From the NCBI GenBank assembly GCA_023384105.1, contig JAHDXR010000021.1, positions 1 through 46,659 on the forward strand: DNA of 46,659 nucleotides, given 5' to 3'. Of this stretch, positions 8,599-16,060 are shown in pieces. Below the pieces are notes generated by a model that ran no database searches, was not told the DNA's origin, and was given only the letters and a program-made list of their open reading frames with translations. A program made the translations under genes and the position numbers. This DNA comes from Hyphomonadaceae bacterium. GTDB taxonomy: Bacteria > Pseudomonadota > Alphaproteobacteria > Caulobacterales > Aquidulcibacteraceae. Positions within the stretch are counted from its first letter, which is position 1; each line of letters opens with the position of its first letter.

Positions 8599-9528
8599 CT
8601 ATCCGCTTGGCCGCCGCCGCCGCGCGGCGGCGCCGTTCTGCATGAACGTAATGAAGGCGCGGGCGGCCGGTTTCACCTCCCAGCGTGCGCGCACCGCGCA
8701 GCACATGGGCGAGATCTCGGCGAAGAGATCGAACGCGTCGAGCGCGACGAATTGATTCCTGAAGGAGGCCGAGCGGTCGGCGAAGCCGGCCATCATCACG
8801 CCGACGGCGTCGGTGGTGGCCACGATGCGCTTCACGACCGGGAAGAAATCGACGACATGGATGCGCTTGCGCCAGTCGACGCCGTGATCCTCGTAAAGCG
8901 CGCGGATGGCGGCGCCGTACGGACGCGAATCCGAAGGGCTGACGAAGTCGAATTTCGCCAGCGTCTTCACGGTCGGGCGCCGCACCTCCAGGATCGGATG
9001 GCCGCGCCGCACGAACATGACTGCGCGATCATCCTCGAGCGCGATGCGCTGCCGGCGCAGGTCCGGCCAGTCCACGAACGCCGCCTCGAAGCCGACGGCG
9101 ACGTCGATGCTGCCGTTCCGCAACTGCTGCACGGCGCGCTCGAAGATGAGCCCGTTCACGTCGAGACGAATGGACGGGTGCTTGCGCAGGAGCTGCTCCA
9201 GCGGATTGATCAGGCAGAATTCCATCGACGCCGGGCAGACGCCGATGCGCAGAACGCCGGAATAGGCGTCCTCGCGCCCTTGCGGGCGCTGCAGCAGGTC
9301 CTGGGCGTCCTCGATCAGCTTTTGCGCGCGTTCGGCGAAGTCGCGGCCCTGCTCGGTCAGGATCGCCCCCCGCGAGGTGCGCACGAAGATCGAGTAGCCG
9401 ATCTGGCGTTCGAGGTCGGCGACGCTGCGCGTGATCGCCGATTGCGTGACGCCGGCGATGCCGGCGGCGGCGGTGAACGAGCCCGCGCGCGCCACGGCGA
9501 CTACATGGTTCAATCGGGTGTCGAGCAT
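8599..9528 (-). CDS. LysR-family transcriptional regulator
   Basis: This 309-residue LysR-type regulator begins MLDTRLNHVVAVARAGSF at 9528. The winged helix-turn-helix occupies residues 1-60 (AGVTQSAITRSVADLERQIG, ILTEQGRDFAERA), and a periplasmic-binding-protein-like effector domain follows (GVLRIGVCP, DVAVGFEAAF, VMFVRRGHPIL). The frame stays open upstream toward 10779, but that part is antisense to the dehydrogenase gene. It is transcribed away from the seven-gene operon that starts at 9628. A perfect palindrome lies between them, so it is the obvious candidate regulator of that operon. The effector is probably a CoA thioester or free acid of the pathway; this is inferred from position. 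Confidence 0.92.
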   Translation of the reverse strand: MLDTRLNHVVAVARAGSFTAAAGIAGVTQSAITRSVADLERQIGYSIFVRTSRGAILTEQGRDFAERAQKLIEDAQDLLQRPQGREDAYSGVLRIGVCPASMEFCLINPLEQLLRKHPSIRLDVNGLIFERAVQQLRNGSIDVAVGFEAAFVDWPDLRRQRIALEDDRAVMFVRRGHPILEVRRPTVKTLAKFDFVSPSDSRPYGAAIRALYEDHGVDWRKRIHVVDFFPVVKRIVATTDAVGVMMAGFADRSASFRNQFVALDAFDLFAEISPMCCAVRARWEVKPAARAFITFMQNGAAARRRRPSG

Positions 9529-9531
9529 AGC

Positions 9532-9548
9532 TATGCGTATCACGCATA
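9532..9548. promoter_or_regulatory. Candidate LysR operator between lysR and the acyl-CoA operon
   Basis: TATGCGT-ATC-ACGCATA is a perfect 7-bp inverted repeat. It contains the T-N11-A core (T9534, A9546) typical of LysR-type recognition sites. It starts four bases upstream of the LysR start codon and 80 bases upstream of the dehydrogenase ATG, so bound protein could repress its own gene and control the operon. Confidence 0.7.
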
Positions 9549-9627
9549 CAAGATGCGCGCAATGAATTGGACGAACGGCGTTGGCCGGTGTTTTCTCGCC
9601 GCAACAGAGGCCCCCAGAGGCGGATAA

Positions 9628-10770
9628 ATGCTCAATGTGGAGGGGCGCCCCGTCTACGGCGCCGAGCACAATCAGTTTCGCGATACGGTCCGGCGTTTCC
9701 TGGAGCGCGAGGTCGCGCCCCACTACGAGCGCTGGGAGCGCCAGGGCGTCGTCGACCGGTCGTATTGGGATGCCTGCGGCGCGGCGGGCCTGCTGTGCCC
9801 CACCGTGTCCGAACAGTATGGCGGGCTCGGCCTCGATTTCCGCTACAACGCCATCATCGGCGAAGAGTCCGGCTATGCCGGGGTGCTGCTGCCGTCGATG
9901 CTGCAGTCGGACGTCACGGTCGGCTATATCGAGCGCTATGCGAGCGAGGAGCAGAAGCGCCGCTACCTGCCGAAGATGGTCTCGGGCGAGCTGATCGTCG
10001 CCATCGCCATGACCGAGCCGGGCGCCGGCTCGGACCTCCAGGGCATCCGCACCGGCGCCAAGCGCGACGGCGGCGAATACGTCATCAACGGCTCGAAGAC
10101 CTTCATCTCCAACGGCCAGACCGCCGACATGGTGATCGTCGTCGTCAAGACCGACGCCGACGCCGGCGCCAAGGGCGTGTCGCTGATCCTGGTCGAAGCC
10201 GATCGCCCCGGCTTCAAGCGCGGGCGCAATCTCGACAAGGTCGGACAGCACTCCGCCGACACATCCGAGCTGTTCTTCGAGGACGTGCGCGTGCCCGCCG
10301 GCAATGTGCTGGGCGCGGAAGGCGCGGGGTTTGCGTACTTGATGAACCAGCTCGCACAGGAGCGGCTCTCCATCGCCGTCGGCGCGCAGGGCGCGGCGCA
10401 ACGCGCGTTCGACGAGGCCGTGCGCTACGCCAAGGACCGCCGCGCCTTCGGCAAGACGGTGTTCGAGTTTCAGCACTCGCGCTTCTCGCTGGCGGACCTG
10501 AAGTCCAAACTCCAGGTCGGCTGGGCGCACTTGGACTGGGCCTTGGACCGTCATGTCAAAGGCCAGCTCACCGCGGCCGAAGCGTCCGCCGCCAAGTACT
10601 GGCACACCGAGACGCAGTGGGAGATCGTGGACGCCGCGCTGCAGCTCCACGGCGGCTCGGGCTACATGAACGAAGTGCTGATCGCGCGGATGTGGCGCGA
10701 CGCGCGCGTGCAGCGCATCTATGGCGGCACCTCCGAAATCATGCGCGAAGTCGTCTCGCGATCCATTTGA
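9628..10770 (+). CDS. Acyl-CoA dehydrogenase
   Basis: This is a 380-residue FAD-dependent acyl-CoA dehydrogenase of normal length, introducing the alpha-beta double bond in an acyl-CoA. Visible signatures are AMTEPGAGSDLQGI (flavin and substrate), GSKTFISNG, the RAFGKTVFEFQ segment of the C-terminal helical domain and QRIYGGTSEIM near the end. The medium-chain type carries its catalytic Glu in YEGT; here that position is Gly (YGGT). The base is more likely Glu245 in AQERL, the position used by long-chain and isovaleryl-type enzymes. That hints at a branched or bulky substrate. AGAGGCGG precedes the ATG. It is the first gene of the operon running to 15929, and its stop is seven bases from the next ATG. 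Confidence 0.93.
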   Translation: MLNVEGRPVYGAEHNQFRDTVRRFLEREVAPHYERWERQGVVDRSYWDACGAAGLLCPTVSEQYGGLGLDFRYNAIIGEESGYAGVLLPSMLQSDVTVGYIERYASEEQKRRYLPKMVSGELIVAIAMTEPGAGSDLQGIRTGAKRDGGEYVINGSKTFISNGQTADMVIVVVKTDADAGAKGVSLILVEADRPGFKRGRNLDKVGQHSADTSELFFEDVRVPAGNVLGAEGAGFAYLMNQLAQERLSIAVGAQGAAQRAFDEAVRYAKDRRAFGKTVFEFQHSRFSLADLKSKLQVGWAHLDWALDRHVKGQLTAAEASAAKYWHTETQWEIVDAALQLHGGSGYMNEVLIARMWRDARVQRIYGGTSEIMREVVSRSI

Positions 10771-10777
10771 GGAAACC

Positions 10778-11920
10778 ATGAGCGGACCGCTTCACGGAGT
10801 GCGCATCGTCGAGTTCGCCGGCCTGGGGCCGGGGCCGTTCTGCGCCATGATGCTGGCCGACCATGGCGCGGAGGTGATCCGCATCGACCGCATCGGCGGA
10901 CATGTCTTGGGCGCCGACCCCGCGGGCGAATTCTTGAACCGCTCGCGCAAGGGGCTTTCCGTCGATCTGAAAAGCGAGCGCGGCAAGGCTCTGGTGCGCA
11001 GGCTGTGCGCGGGCGCGGACGCGGTGCTCGAAGGCTATCGTCCCGGCGTGATGGAGCGGCTGGGCTTGGGTCCGGACGTGCTGCTCGCCGACAATCCGAA
11101 GCTCGTCTACGGGCGCATGACCGGGTGGGGGCAGGACGGCCCGTACGCCGGCATGGCCGGGCACGACATCAATTACATCGCGCTCTCCGGCGCGCTGCAC
11201 GCCATCGGCCGCAAGGGCGAGAAGCCTGTGCCGCCGCTCAACCTCGTCGGCGATTTCGGCGGCGGCGGCATGATGCTGGCGTTCGGCATGCTCGCGGCGC
11301 TGCTGGAGGCGCAGAAATTCGGCAAGGGTCAGGTGGTCGACTGCGCCATGACCGAGGGCAGCGCGGTGCTGATGGCCATGATCTACTCGATGCTGGCGCA
11401 GAAGCGCTGGCGCGACGAGCGCGGATCGAACTTCGTCGATTCCGCCGCGCCGTTCTACGACGTCTACGAAACCGCGGACGGCAAATACATCGCCGCCGGC
11501 GCCGTCGAGCCGCAATTCTACCGCACCTTCATCGCGCTGATCGGCCTGGCCGACGATCCCACTTTCGCCGAGCAGAACGACGTTCGCGACTGGCCCGCGC
11601 AAAAAGAGAAAATCGCGGCGCGGATCAGGACTAGGAGCCGCGCCGAGTGGGCCGCGGTCTTCGAGGGGCAGGATGCGTGCGTTGCGCCGGTCATGTCGCT
11701 TGCGGAAGCGCCGCATCATCCGCACAACAGGGCGCGCGGCGCCTTCGTGGACGCCGCGGGCGGACAGCAGCCGGCGCCCGCGCCGCGCTATTCGCGCTCG
11801 CAGACGGCCGCGCCGGCGCCTTTGGACATCGGCAGGGACGCAGCCGACTTGATTTTGGCGAACGCCGGGTTCGCCGCCGAAGACATCGCCGAATTACGCC
11901 GGGCCGGCGTGGTCGGCTGA
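10778..11920 (+). CDS. Alpha-methylacyl-CoA racemase-like CoA transferase (CaiB/BaiF, family III)
   Basis: This 380-residue family III protein resembles alpha-methylacyl-CoA racemase more than carnitine- or formyl-CoA transferases. The catalytic pair of the racemases can be placed as His129 in GHDINYIALSG and Asp159 in NLVGDFGGGG, and the neighbouring GRMTGWGQDGPYA also matches. The racemase interconverts (2R)- and (2S)-methylacyl-CoA so that the 2S form can be dehydrogenated. The start at 10778 has GAGGAAACC upstream, seven bases after the dehydrogenase stop, so the two are co-transcribed and probably act in sequence. A true CoA-transferase role cannot be excluded, but both racemase residues and the genetic context support a 2-methyl-branched substrate. 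Confidence 0.85.
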   Translation: MSGPLHGVRIVEFAGLGPGPFCAMMLADHGAEVIRIDRIGGHVLGADPAGEFLNRSRKGLSVDLKSERGKALVRRLCAGADAVLEGYRPGVMERLGLGPDVLLADNPKLVYGRMTGWGQDGPYAGMAGHDINYIALSGALHAIGRKGEKPVPPLNLVGDFGGGGMMLAFGMLAALLEAQKFGKGQVVDCAMTEGSAVLMAMIYSMLAQKRWRDERGSNFVDSAAPFYDVYETADGKYIAAGAVEPQFYRTFIALIGLADDPTFAEQNDVRDWPAQKEKIAARIRTRSRAEWAAVFEGQDACVAPVMSLAEAPHHPHNRARGAFVDAAGGQQPAPAPRYSRSQTAAPAPLDIGRDAADLILANAGFAAEDIAELRRAGVVG

Positions 11921-11940
11921 GCAGCATGTGAAGGAGAAGA

Positions 11941-13137
11941 ATGATGGCTAATGCGGGAGGCGACGTTCTTGTCGCCGGCGTCGGGATGATCCCGTTCACG
12001 AAGCCCGGCCAAAGCGCGCCCTATGACCAGATGGGCGCCGAAGCCATTCGCCTGGCGCTGAAGGACGCGGGGATCGACTACGGCCTCGTCGAGCAGGCCT
12101 ATGCCGGCTACGTGTTCGGCGCGAGCTGCGCCGGCCAGCGCACGGTCTACCAGGCCGGGATGAGCGGCGTCCCGATCGTCAATGTGAACAACAATTGCTC
12201 CACCGGCTCGACGGCGCTCTTCCTGGCGCGCCAGGCGATCGGAAGCGGCGCGGCCGATTGCGTGCTCGCCGTCGGCTTCGAGCAGATGAATCCCGGCGCC
12301 ATCGGCGCCGTCTTCACCGACCGCGTCAGCCCGTTCGAGGATTTCGACCGCGTCTGCGACGAACTTGTGGATGTCGAGCTGCCGCTGGCGCTGCGCTATT
12401 TCGGCGGCGCCGGCCTCGCCCACATGAAGAAGTACGGCACTACGCTGGAGGATTTCGCCAAGGTGCGCGCGAAGGCGAGCCGCCACGCGGCGAAGAACCC
12501 GCTTTCCGTCTTCAAGAACGTGATGACGGAAGAAGAGGTGCTGAAGTCGCAGGTGATCTGGCCGGGCGTCATGACGCGGCCAATGGCGTGTCCGCCCACC
12601 TGCGGCGCCGCCGCGGCGATCCTGGTCTCGGCCGATTTCGCCAAGAAGCACAACATCAAGCCGCAAGTGAACATCCTCGCCCAGGCGATGACGACCGACC
12701 GCCCGGTGGCGCTCGAGTCCAGGGACATGATCGAGCTTGTCGGCCGCGACATGGCCGTGCGCGCGGCGAAGGCGGTCTACGAGCAGGCCGGCGTCGGCCC
12801 GGAGGACATCCGCGTCGCCGAACTGCACGATTGCTTCGCGCACAACGAAGTCATCACCTATGAGAGCCTCGGCTTCTGCCCCGAAGGCGGCGCGCAGAAA
12901 TTCATCGCCGACGGCGACAACACCTATGGCGGCAAGGTTGTCACCAATCCGTCGGGCGGCTTGCTCTCCAAAGGCCATCCGCTGGGCGCCACCGGCCTCG
13001 CGCAATGCTACGAACTCACGCAGCAATTGCGCGGCGCGGCGGGCGAGCGCCAGGTCGAAGGCGTGCGCCACGCGCTGCAGCACAATTTGGGTCTCGGCGG
13101 CGCCTGCGTGGTGACGCTTTACGAGAAGGTCGCCTGA
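11941..13137 (+). CDS. SCP-x-like thiolase / lipid-transfer protein
   Basis: This 398-residue thiolase-fold enzyme belongs to the sterol-carrier-protein-x group. The nucleophilic cysteine is Cys86 in NNNCSTGS. HDCFAHNE, NPSGGLLSKGHPLGATG and the closing HNLGLGGAC give the remaining active-site and family motifs. SCP-x thiolases cleave 3-oxoacyl-CoAs with 2-methyl branches; related Ltp proteins in actinobacteria act as retro-aldolases on sterol side chains. No SCP2 lipid-binding domain is fused here, and no DUF35 partner is seen. AAGGAGA at 11931-11937 precedes two adjacent ATGs (11941 and 11944), and the second has the better spacing. It is the third gene of the operon. Thiolase versus aldolase activity is not decided by the sequence. 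Confidence 0.88.
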   Translation: MMANAGGDVLVAGVGMIPFTKPGQSAPYDQMGAEAIRLALKDAGIDYGLVEQAYAGYVFGASCAGQRTVYQAGMSGVPIVNVNNNCSTGSTALFLARQAIGSGAADCVLAVGFEQMNPGAIGAVFTDRVSPFEDFDRVCDELVDVELPLALRYFGGAGLAHMKKYGTTLEDFAKVRAKASRHAAKNPLSVFKNVMTEEEVLKSQVIWPGVMTRPMACPPTCGAAAAILVSADFAKKHNIKPQVNILAQAMTTDRPVALESRDMIELVGRDMAVRAAKAVYEQAGVGPEDIRVAELHDCFAHNEVITYESLGFCPEGGAQKFIADGDNTYGGKVVTNPSGGLLSKGHPLGATGLAQCYELTQQLRGAAGERQVEGVRHALQHNLGLGGACVVTLYEKVA

Positions 13138-13202
13138 CGCGTGCGGGCCGACGGGAAAACGAGGCCGAAGACAAGGCCGGAAGAAGAGGGAGGTGGATCG
13201 TC

Positions 13203-13709
13203 GTGACTTCGGCTGCTCCAAGCAATCCGCGAGGCATCTTTGACCGCAGCGTCAAAGGCGCAACGCTCGAACCCGTACCCGTGCAGATAGAACGCGGCGT
13301 CATCCGCTTCTTCGCGCAGGTGCTGGGCGAAACCGACCCGATTCACTTCGACGTCGAGGCCGCGCGCGCCGCCGGCCATCCCGATCTCGTCGCCTCGTCG
13401 AGCTTCTTCGTGGTGATCGAAGCGGCCGCCGACGAAGAGCGCAAGCGCCGCGGCCAGCCCGCGCTGCTGGACACTTTGAAGTGCGACTTCCGCTATCTGC
13501 TGCACGGCGACGAGCGCTACTTCTACGAGGCGCCGATCTATGCCGGCGAGGAGGTGGCGTTCTCCACCACCATCGTCGACTTCTACGACAAGAAGGGCGG
13601 GGCGATGGAACTCGTCACCTGCGAGTCGAAGGTGGTCCATCCAAAGCGCGGCCTGCTGGTGCGCTCGCAGCGCACGCTTCTGCATCGCTTGCCGGAACCG
13701 AAGGGCTGA
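13203..13709 (+). CDS. MaoC-like N-terminal (FAS1-type) dehydratase domain protein
   Basis: This 168-residue single hot-dog protein matches the N-terminal MaoC-like half of double hot-dog hydratases. The start is the GTG at 13203, preceded by GGGAGGTGG (VTSAAPSNPRGIF). The hydratase-2 motif is degenerate: where the active partner has GDHNPAH, this protein reads GETDPIH at residues 42-48. It ends five bases before the second MaoC gene. In mycobacterial steroid degradation such neighbouring halves (ChsH1/ChsH2 type) assemble into one heteromeric enoyl-CoA hydratase, with this half shaping the substrate tunnel. I infer the same here. Confidence 0.85.
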   Translation: MTSAAPSNPRGIFDRSVKGATLEPVPVQIERGVIRFFAQVLGETDPIHFDVEAARAAGHPDLVASSSFFVVIEAAADEERKRRGQPALLDTLKCDFRYLLHGDERYFYEAPIYAGEEVAFSTTIVDFYDKKGGAMELVTCESKVVHPKRGLLVRSQRTLLHRLPEPKG

Positions 13710-13714
13710 ACCCC

Positions 13715-14134
13715 ATGGACAAGATCAATCTGAAGGCGGTCGAAGTGGGCGCGGCGCTGCCCGAGCTGACGTTCGGCCCGATCTCGCGCAAGACTTTGGC
13801 GCTCTACGCCGGCGCCTCCGGCGACCACAACCCCGCGCACATCGATATCGATTTCGCCAAGAAGGCCGGCCTCCCGGACGTGTTCGCGCACGGCATGCTG
13901 TCCTTCGGCGTGCTGACGCGCGTGGTGACGCGCTGGGCCGGCGCCGGACGGCTGCGCGAGTTCGGCGCGCGCTTCGTGTCGATCACGCAAGTCCACGATC
14001 TCATCACCTGCAAGGCCACGGTCATCGAGAAGTTCGAGGCCGACGGCGAACAGCGCGTGCGCCTCGCCGTCGTCGCCACGGCGCAGGACGGACGGGAAAC
14101 CCTCAGCGGCGACGCCGTGGTGGCGCTGAACTGA
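13715..14134 (+). CDS. MaoC-family (R)-specific enoyl-CoA hydratase
   Basis: This 139-residue single hot-dog protein carries the full hydratase-2 signature YAGASGDHNPAHIDIDFA, with the catalytic Asp37 and His42 in place. It is expected to hydrate trans-2-enoyl-CoA to (3R)-hydroxyacyl-CoA. The ATG at 13715 follows the previous stop by five bases, so translation is probably coupled. It most likely pairs with the degenerate MaoC half just upstream, the two together replacing the hydratase domain of eukaryotic D-bifunctional protein. The dehydrogenase gene 33 bases downstream encodes the matching next step. Confidence 0.9.
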   Translation: MDKINLKAVEVGAALPELTFGPISRKTLALYAGASGDHNPAHIDIDFAKKAGLPDVFAHGMLSFGVLTRVVTRWAGAGRLREFGARFVSITQVHDLITCKATVIEKFEADGEQRVRLAVVATAQDGRETLSGDAVVALN

Positions 14135-14167
14135 CGCCGCTGCGTCGGATGACTTTAGGAGCAGGAT

Positions 14168-15085
14168 ATGTCGCTTCGTTTTGATGATCGCGTCGTGATC
14201 GTGACCGGCGCCGGCAACGGCCTCGGCAAGAGCCACGCGCTCGATTTCGCCCGCCGCGGCGCCAAAGTGGTGGTCAACGATCTCGGCGGCGGCATTGCCG
14301 GCGAAGGCGCGAGCAAGTCGGTCGCGCAAGGCGTGGTCGACGAGATCAAGGCCGCCGGCGGCGAGGCGGTCGCCAACACCGACAGCGTCGAGGACGGCGA
14401 CAAGGTCGTGCAGACCGCGCTCGACGCCTACGGCCGCATCGACGTGGTCGTGAACAATGCCGGCGTGCTGCGCGACGCCTCGTTCGCGAAGATGGCCGAC
14501 GCCGATTGGGACATCATCTACCGCGTCCATCTCTACGGCGCCTACAAGGTCACCAAGGCCGCCTGGCCGCACATGCGCAACGCCAATTACGGCCGCATCG
14601 TCATGACCACGTCGGTGGCGGGCATCTACGGCAATTTCGGCCAGGCCAATTACGCCGCCGCGAAGCTCGGCCTGTTCGGCCTGGCGCAGACGCTGGCGAT
14701 CGAGGGCGCCTCCAAGAACATCCTCTGCAATACGGTCGCGCCGACGGCCGGCTCGCGTCTCACCGCCACCGTGTTGCCGAAAGAGGTATTGGAGGCGCTG
14801 AAGCCCGAATACGTGACCCCCGCCGTCGTGCTGCTCGGCCATGAAAGCTGCCCGGTTTCGGGCAAGCTGTTCGAGGTCGGCGGCGGCTGGGTGTCGCAGA
14901 CCCGCTGGGAGCAGACCCAGGGCGTGTTCTTCCGCGACGATTTCAGCGCCGAGGACCTGCGGGCCAAGTGGGCGGAGGCGACGAGCTTCGAGAACGCCCG
15001 CCACGCCAGCAAGATTTCGGAGTCCAAGACCGGCCTCGAAGAACGGCTCGGCCGCAAGCTGGAACTCGCGCCGCAGAAGACATAG
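14168..15085 (+). CDS. (3R)-hydroxyacyl-CoA dehydrogenase, SDR family, D-bifunctional-protein type
   Basis: This 305-residue short-chain dehydrogenase closely resembles the N-terminal dehydrogenase region of eukaryotic peroxisomal D-bifunctional protein (HSD17B4/MFE-2). Shared features include the nucleotide fold TGAGNGLG at 13-20, [12 protein letters not shown] at 96-99, [23 protein letters not shown] and ALKPEYVTP. The catalytic triad is Ser149, Tyr162 and Lys166. The extra C-terminal part ([15 protein letters not shown] onward) is also found in the eukaryotic protein and is absent from ordinary SDRs. AGGAGCAGGAT precedes the ATG. It oxidises (3R)-hydroxyacyl-CoA with NAD+ and follows the MaoC hydratases in the operon, matching their stereochemistry. 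Confidence 0.93.
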   Translation: MSLRFDDRVVIVTGAGNGLGKSHALDFARRGAKVVVNDLGGGIAGEGASKSVAQGVVDEIKAAGGEAVANTDSVEDGDKVVQTALDAYGRIDVVVNNAGVLRDASFAKMADADWDIIYRVHLYGAYKVTKAAWPHMRNANYGRIVMTTSVAGIYGNFGQANYAAAKLGLFGLAQTLAIEGASKNILCNTVAPTAGSRLTATVLPKEVLEALKPEYVTPAVVLLGHESCPVSGKLFEVGGGWVSQTRWEQTQGVFFRDDFSAEDLRAKWAEATSFENARHASKISESKTGLEERLGRKLELAPQKT

Positions 15086-15134
15086 CCGGAGCGTGGGCTG
15101 CGCGTGAACCGCAGAGGCGGGCAGGAGATCGGTC

Positions 15135-15929
15135 ATGGCCTATGCGAAGATCGTCGTCGAACGCGATGGGCCGCTCGCGATCGTGACGCTCAACGATCCC
15201 CTGCACATGAACGCCGTCGACGAAATCATGCGCAGGGATGTCGTCGCGGCGATGAATGCGGCGCTCGATGACGAGGGCGTGCGCGCGATCCTCGTCACCG
15301 GCGCCGGCGAGGCCTTCTGCGCGGGCGCGAACCTGAGAGACATGTCCGGCGAATACGCGCGCGGCGTCACTCCGGACGTGGGCCACATGCTGCGCGACGG
15401 CGTCATCCCGCTGCTGGTGCGGATGACCGAGGCGAGCAAGCCGATCGTCGCCGCCGTCAACGGCGCCGCCGCCGGCGTCGGCTGCGGGTTTGCGCTCGCG
15501 GCCGACATCGTGCTGGTCGGGCGCTCCGGCTATTTCCTCCAGTCCTTCATCCGGCTCGGCGTCGTCCCGGACGGCGGCAGTTCCTGGCTCATCCCGCGCC
15601 TGGCCGGGCGGGGCCGTGCGGCGGCGATGATGATGCTCGGCGAAAAGATCGGCGCCGAGACCGCCGTCGCCTGGGGGCTGGCGCACCGCCTGTTCGAGGA
15701 CGCCGAACTGCCCTCGGCGGCGCGCGCCATGGCGATGGGCCTCGCCAACGGGCCGACGCTCGCCTACGGCAAGCTCAAGCACCTGCTGGCCAGGAGCGTC
15801 GACAGCAGTTTCGCCGAGCAGCTCGAACTGGAGACGGCCTGTCAGCAGGCGTCGTTCGAGACGGCCGATTGCCGGGAGGGCGTCGCCGCCTTCATCGAGC
15901 GGCGCGCGCCGCGTTTCACCGGCGCCTGA
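15135..15929 (+). CDS. Enoyl-CoA hydratase/isomerase family protein (PaaG-like)
   Basis: This 264-residue crotonase-fold protein has oxyanion-hole segments FCAGANLRDM and NGAAAGVGCGFALA. At the usual catalytic-Glu region it reads GVVPDGGSSWLIPRL, with Asp where classical hydratases have Glu. That pattern is typical of PaaG-like isomerases and of hydratases with altered chemistry, so double-bond isomerisation is at least as likely as hydration. AGGAGATCGGTC precedes the ATG. It is the last gene of the acyl-CoA operon. Because (R)-hydration is already covered by the MaoC pair, this enzyme probably handles a different bond or an unsaturated side chain. Confidence 0.88.
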   Translation: MAYAKIVVERDGPLAIVTLNDPLHMNAVDEIMRRDVVAAMNAALDDEGVRAILVTGAGEAFCAGANLRDMSGEYARGVTPDVGHMLRDGVIPLLVRMTEASKPIVAAVNGAAAGVGCGFALAADIVLVGRSGYFLQSFIRLGVVPDGGSSWLIPRLAGRGRAAAMMMLGEKIGAETAVAWGLAHRLFEDAELPSAARAMAMGLANGPTLAYGKLKHLLARSVDSSFAEQLELETACQQASFETADCREGVAAFIERRAPRFTGA

Positions 15930-16022
15930 GCCGATCGTTGCGCGCCTGGGACGGCCGGTCCGCCCGCCAACGGCCCGGCTTGCGCAATCAGCGCTTGACC
16001 TTCGCGCCGACGCGGCGTTTGG

Positions 16023-16042
16023 GGAGGTGACACGCCACCTCC
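16023..16042 (+). promoter_or_regulatory. Inverted repeat in the mgtE leader
   Basis: GGAGGTG at 16023-16029 and CACCTCC at 16036-16042 form a perfect 7-bp hairpin with a 6-base loop, ending 18 bases before the mgtE ATG. One arm is an ideal Shine-Dalgarno sequence and the other its complement. It is not a recognisable M-box. It could be a small control hairpin or a chance structure. Confidence 0.4.
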
Positions 16043-16060
16043 ACCGCGAAGCGACGGCCG

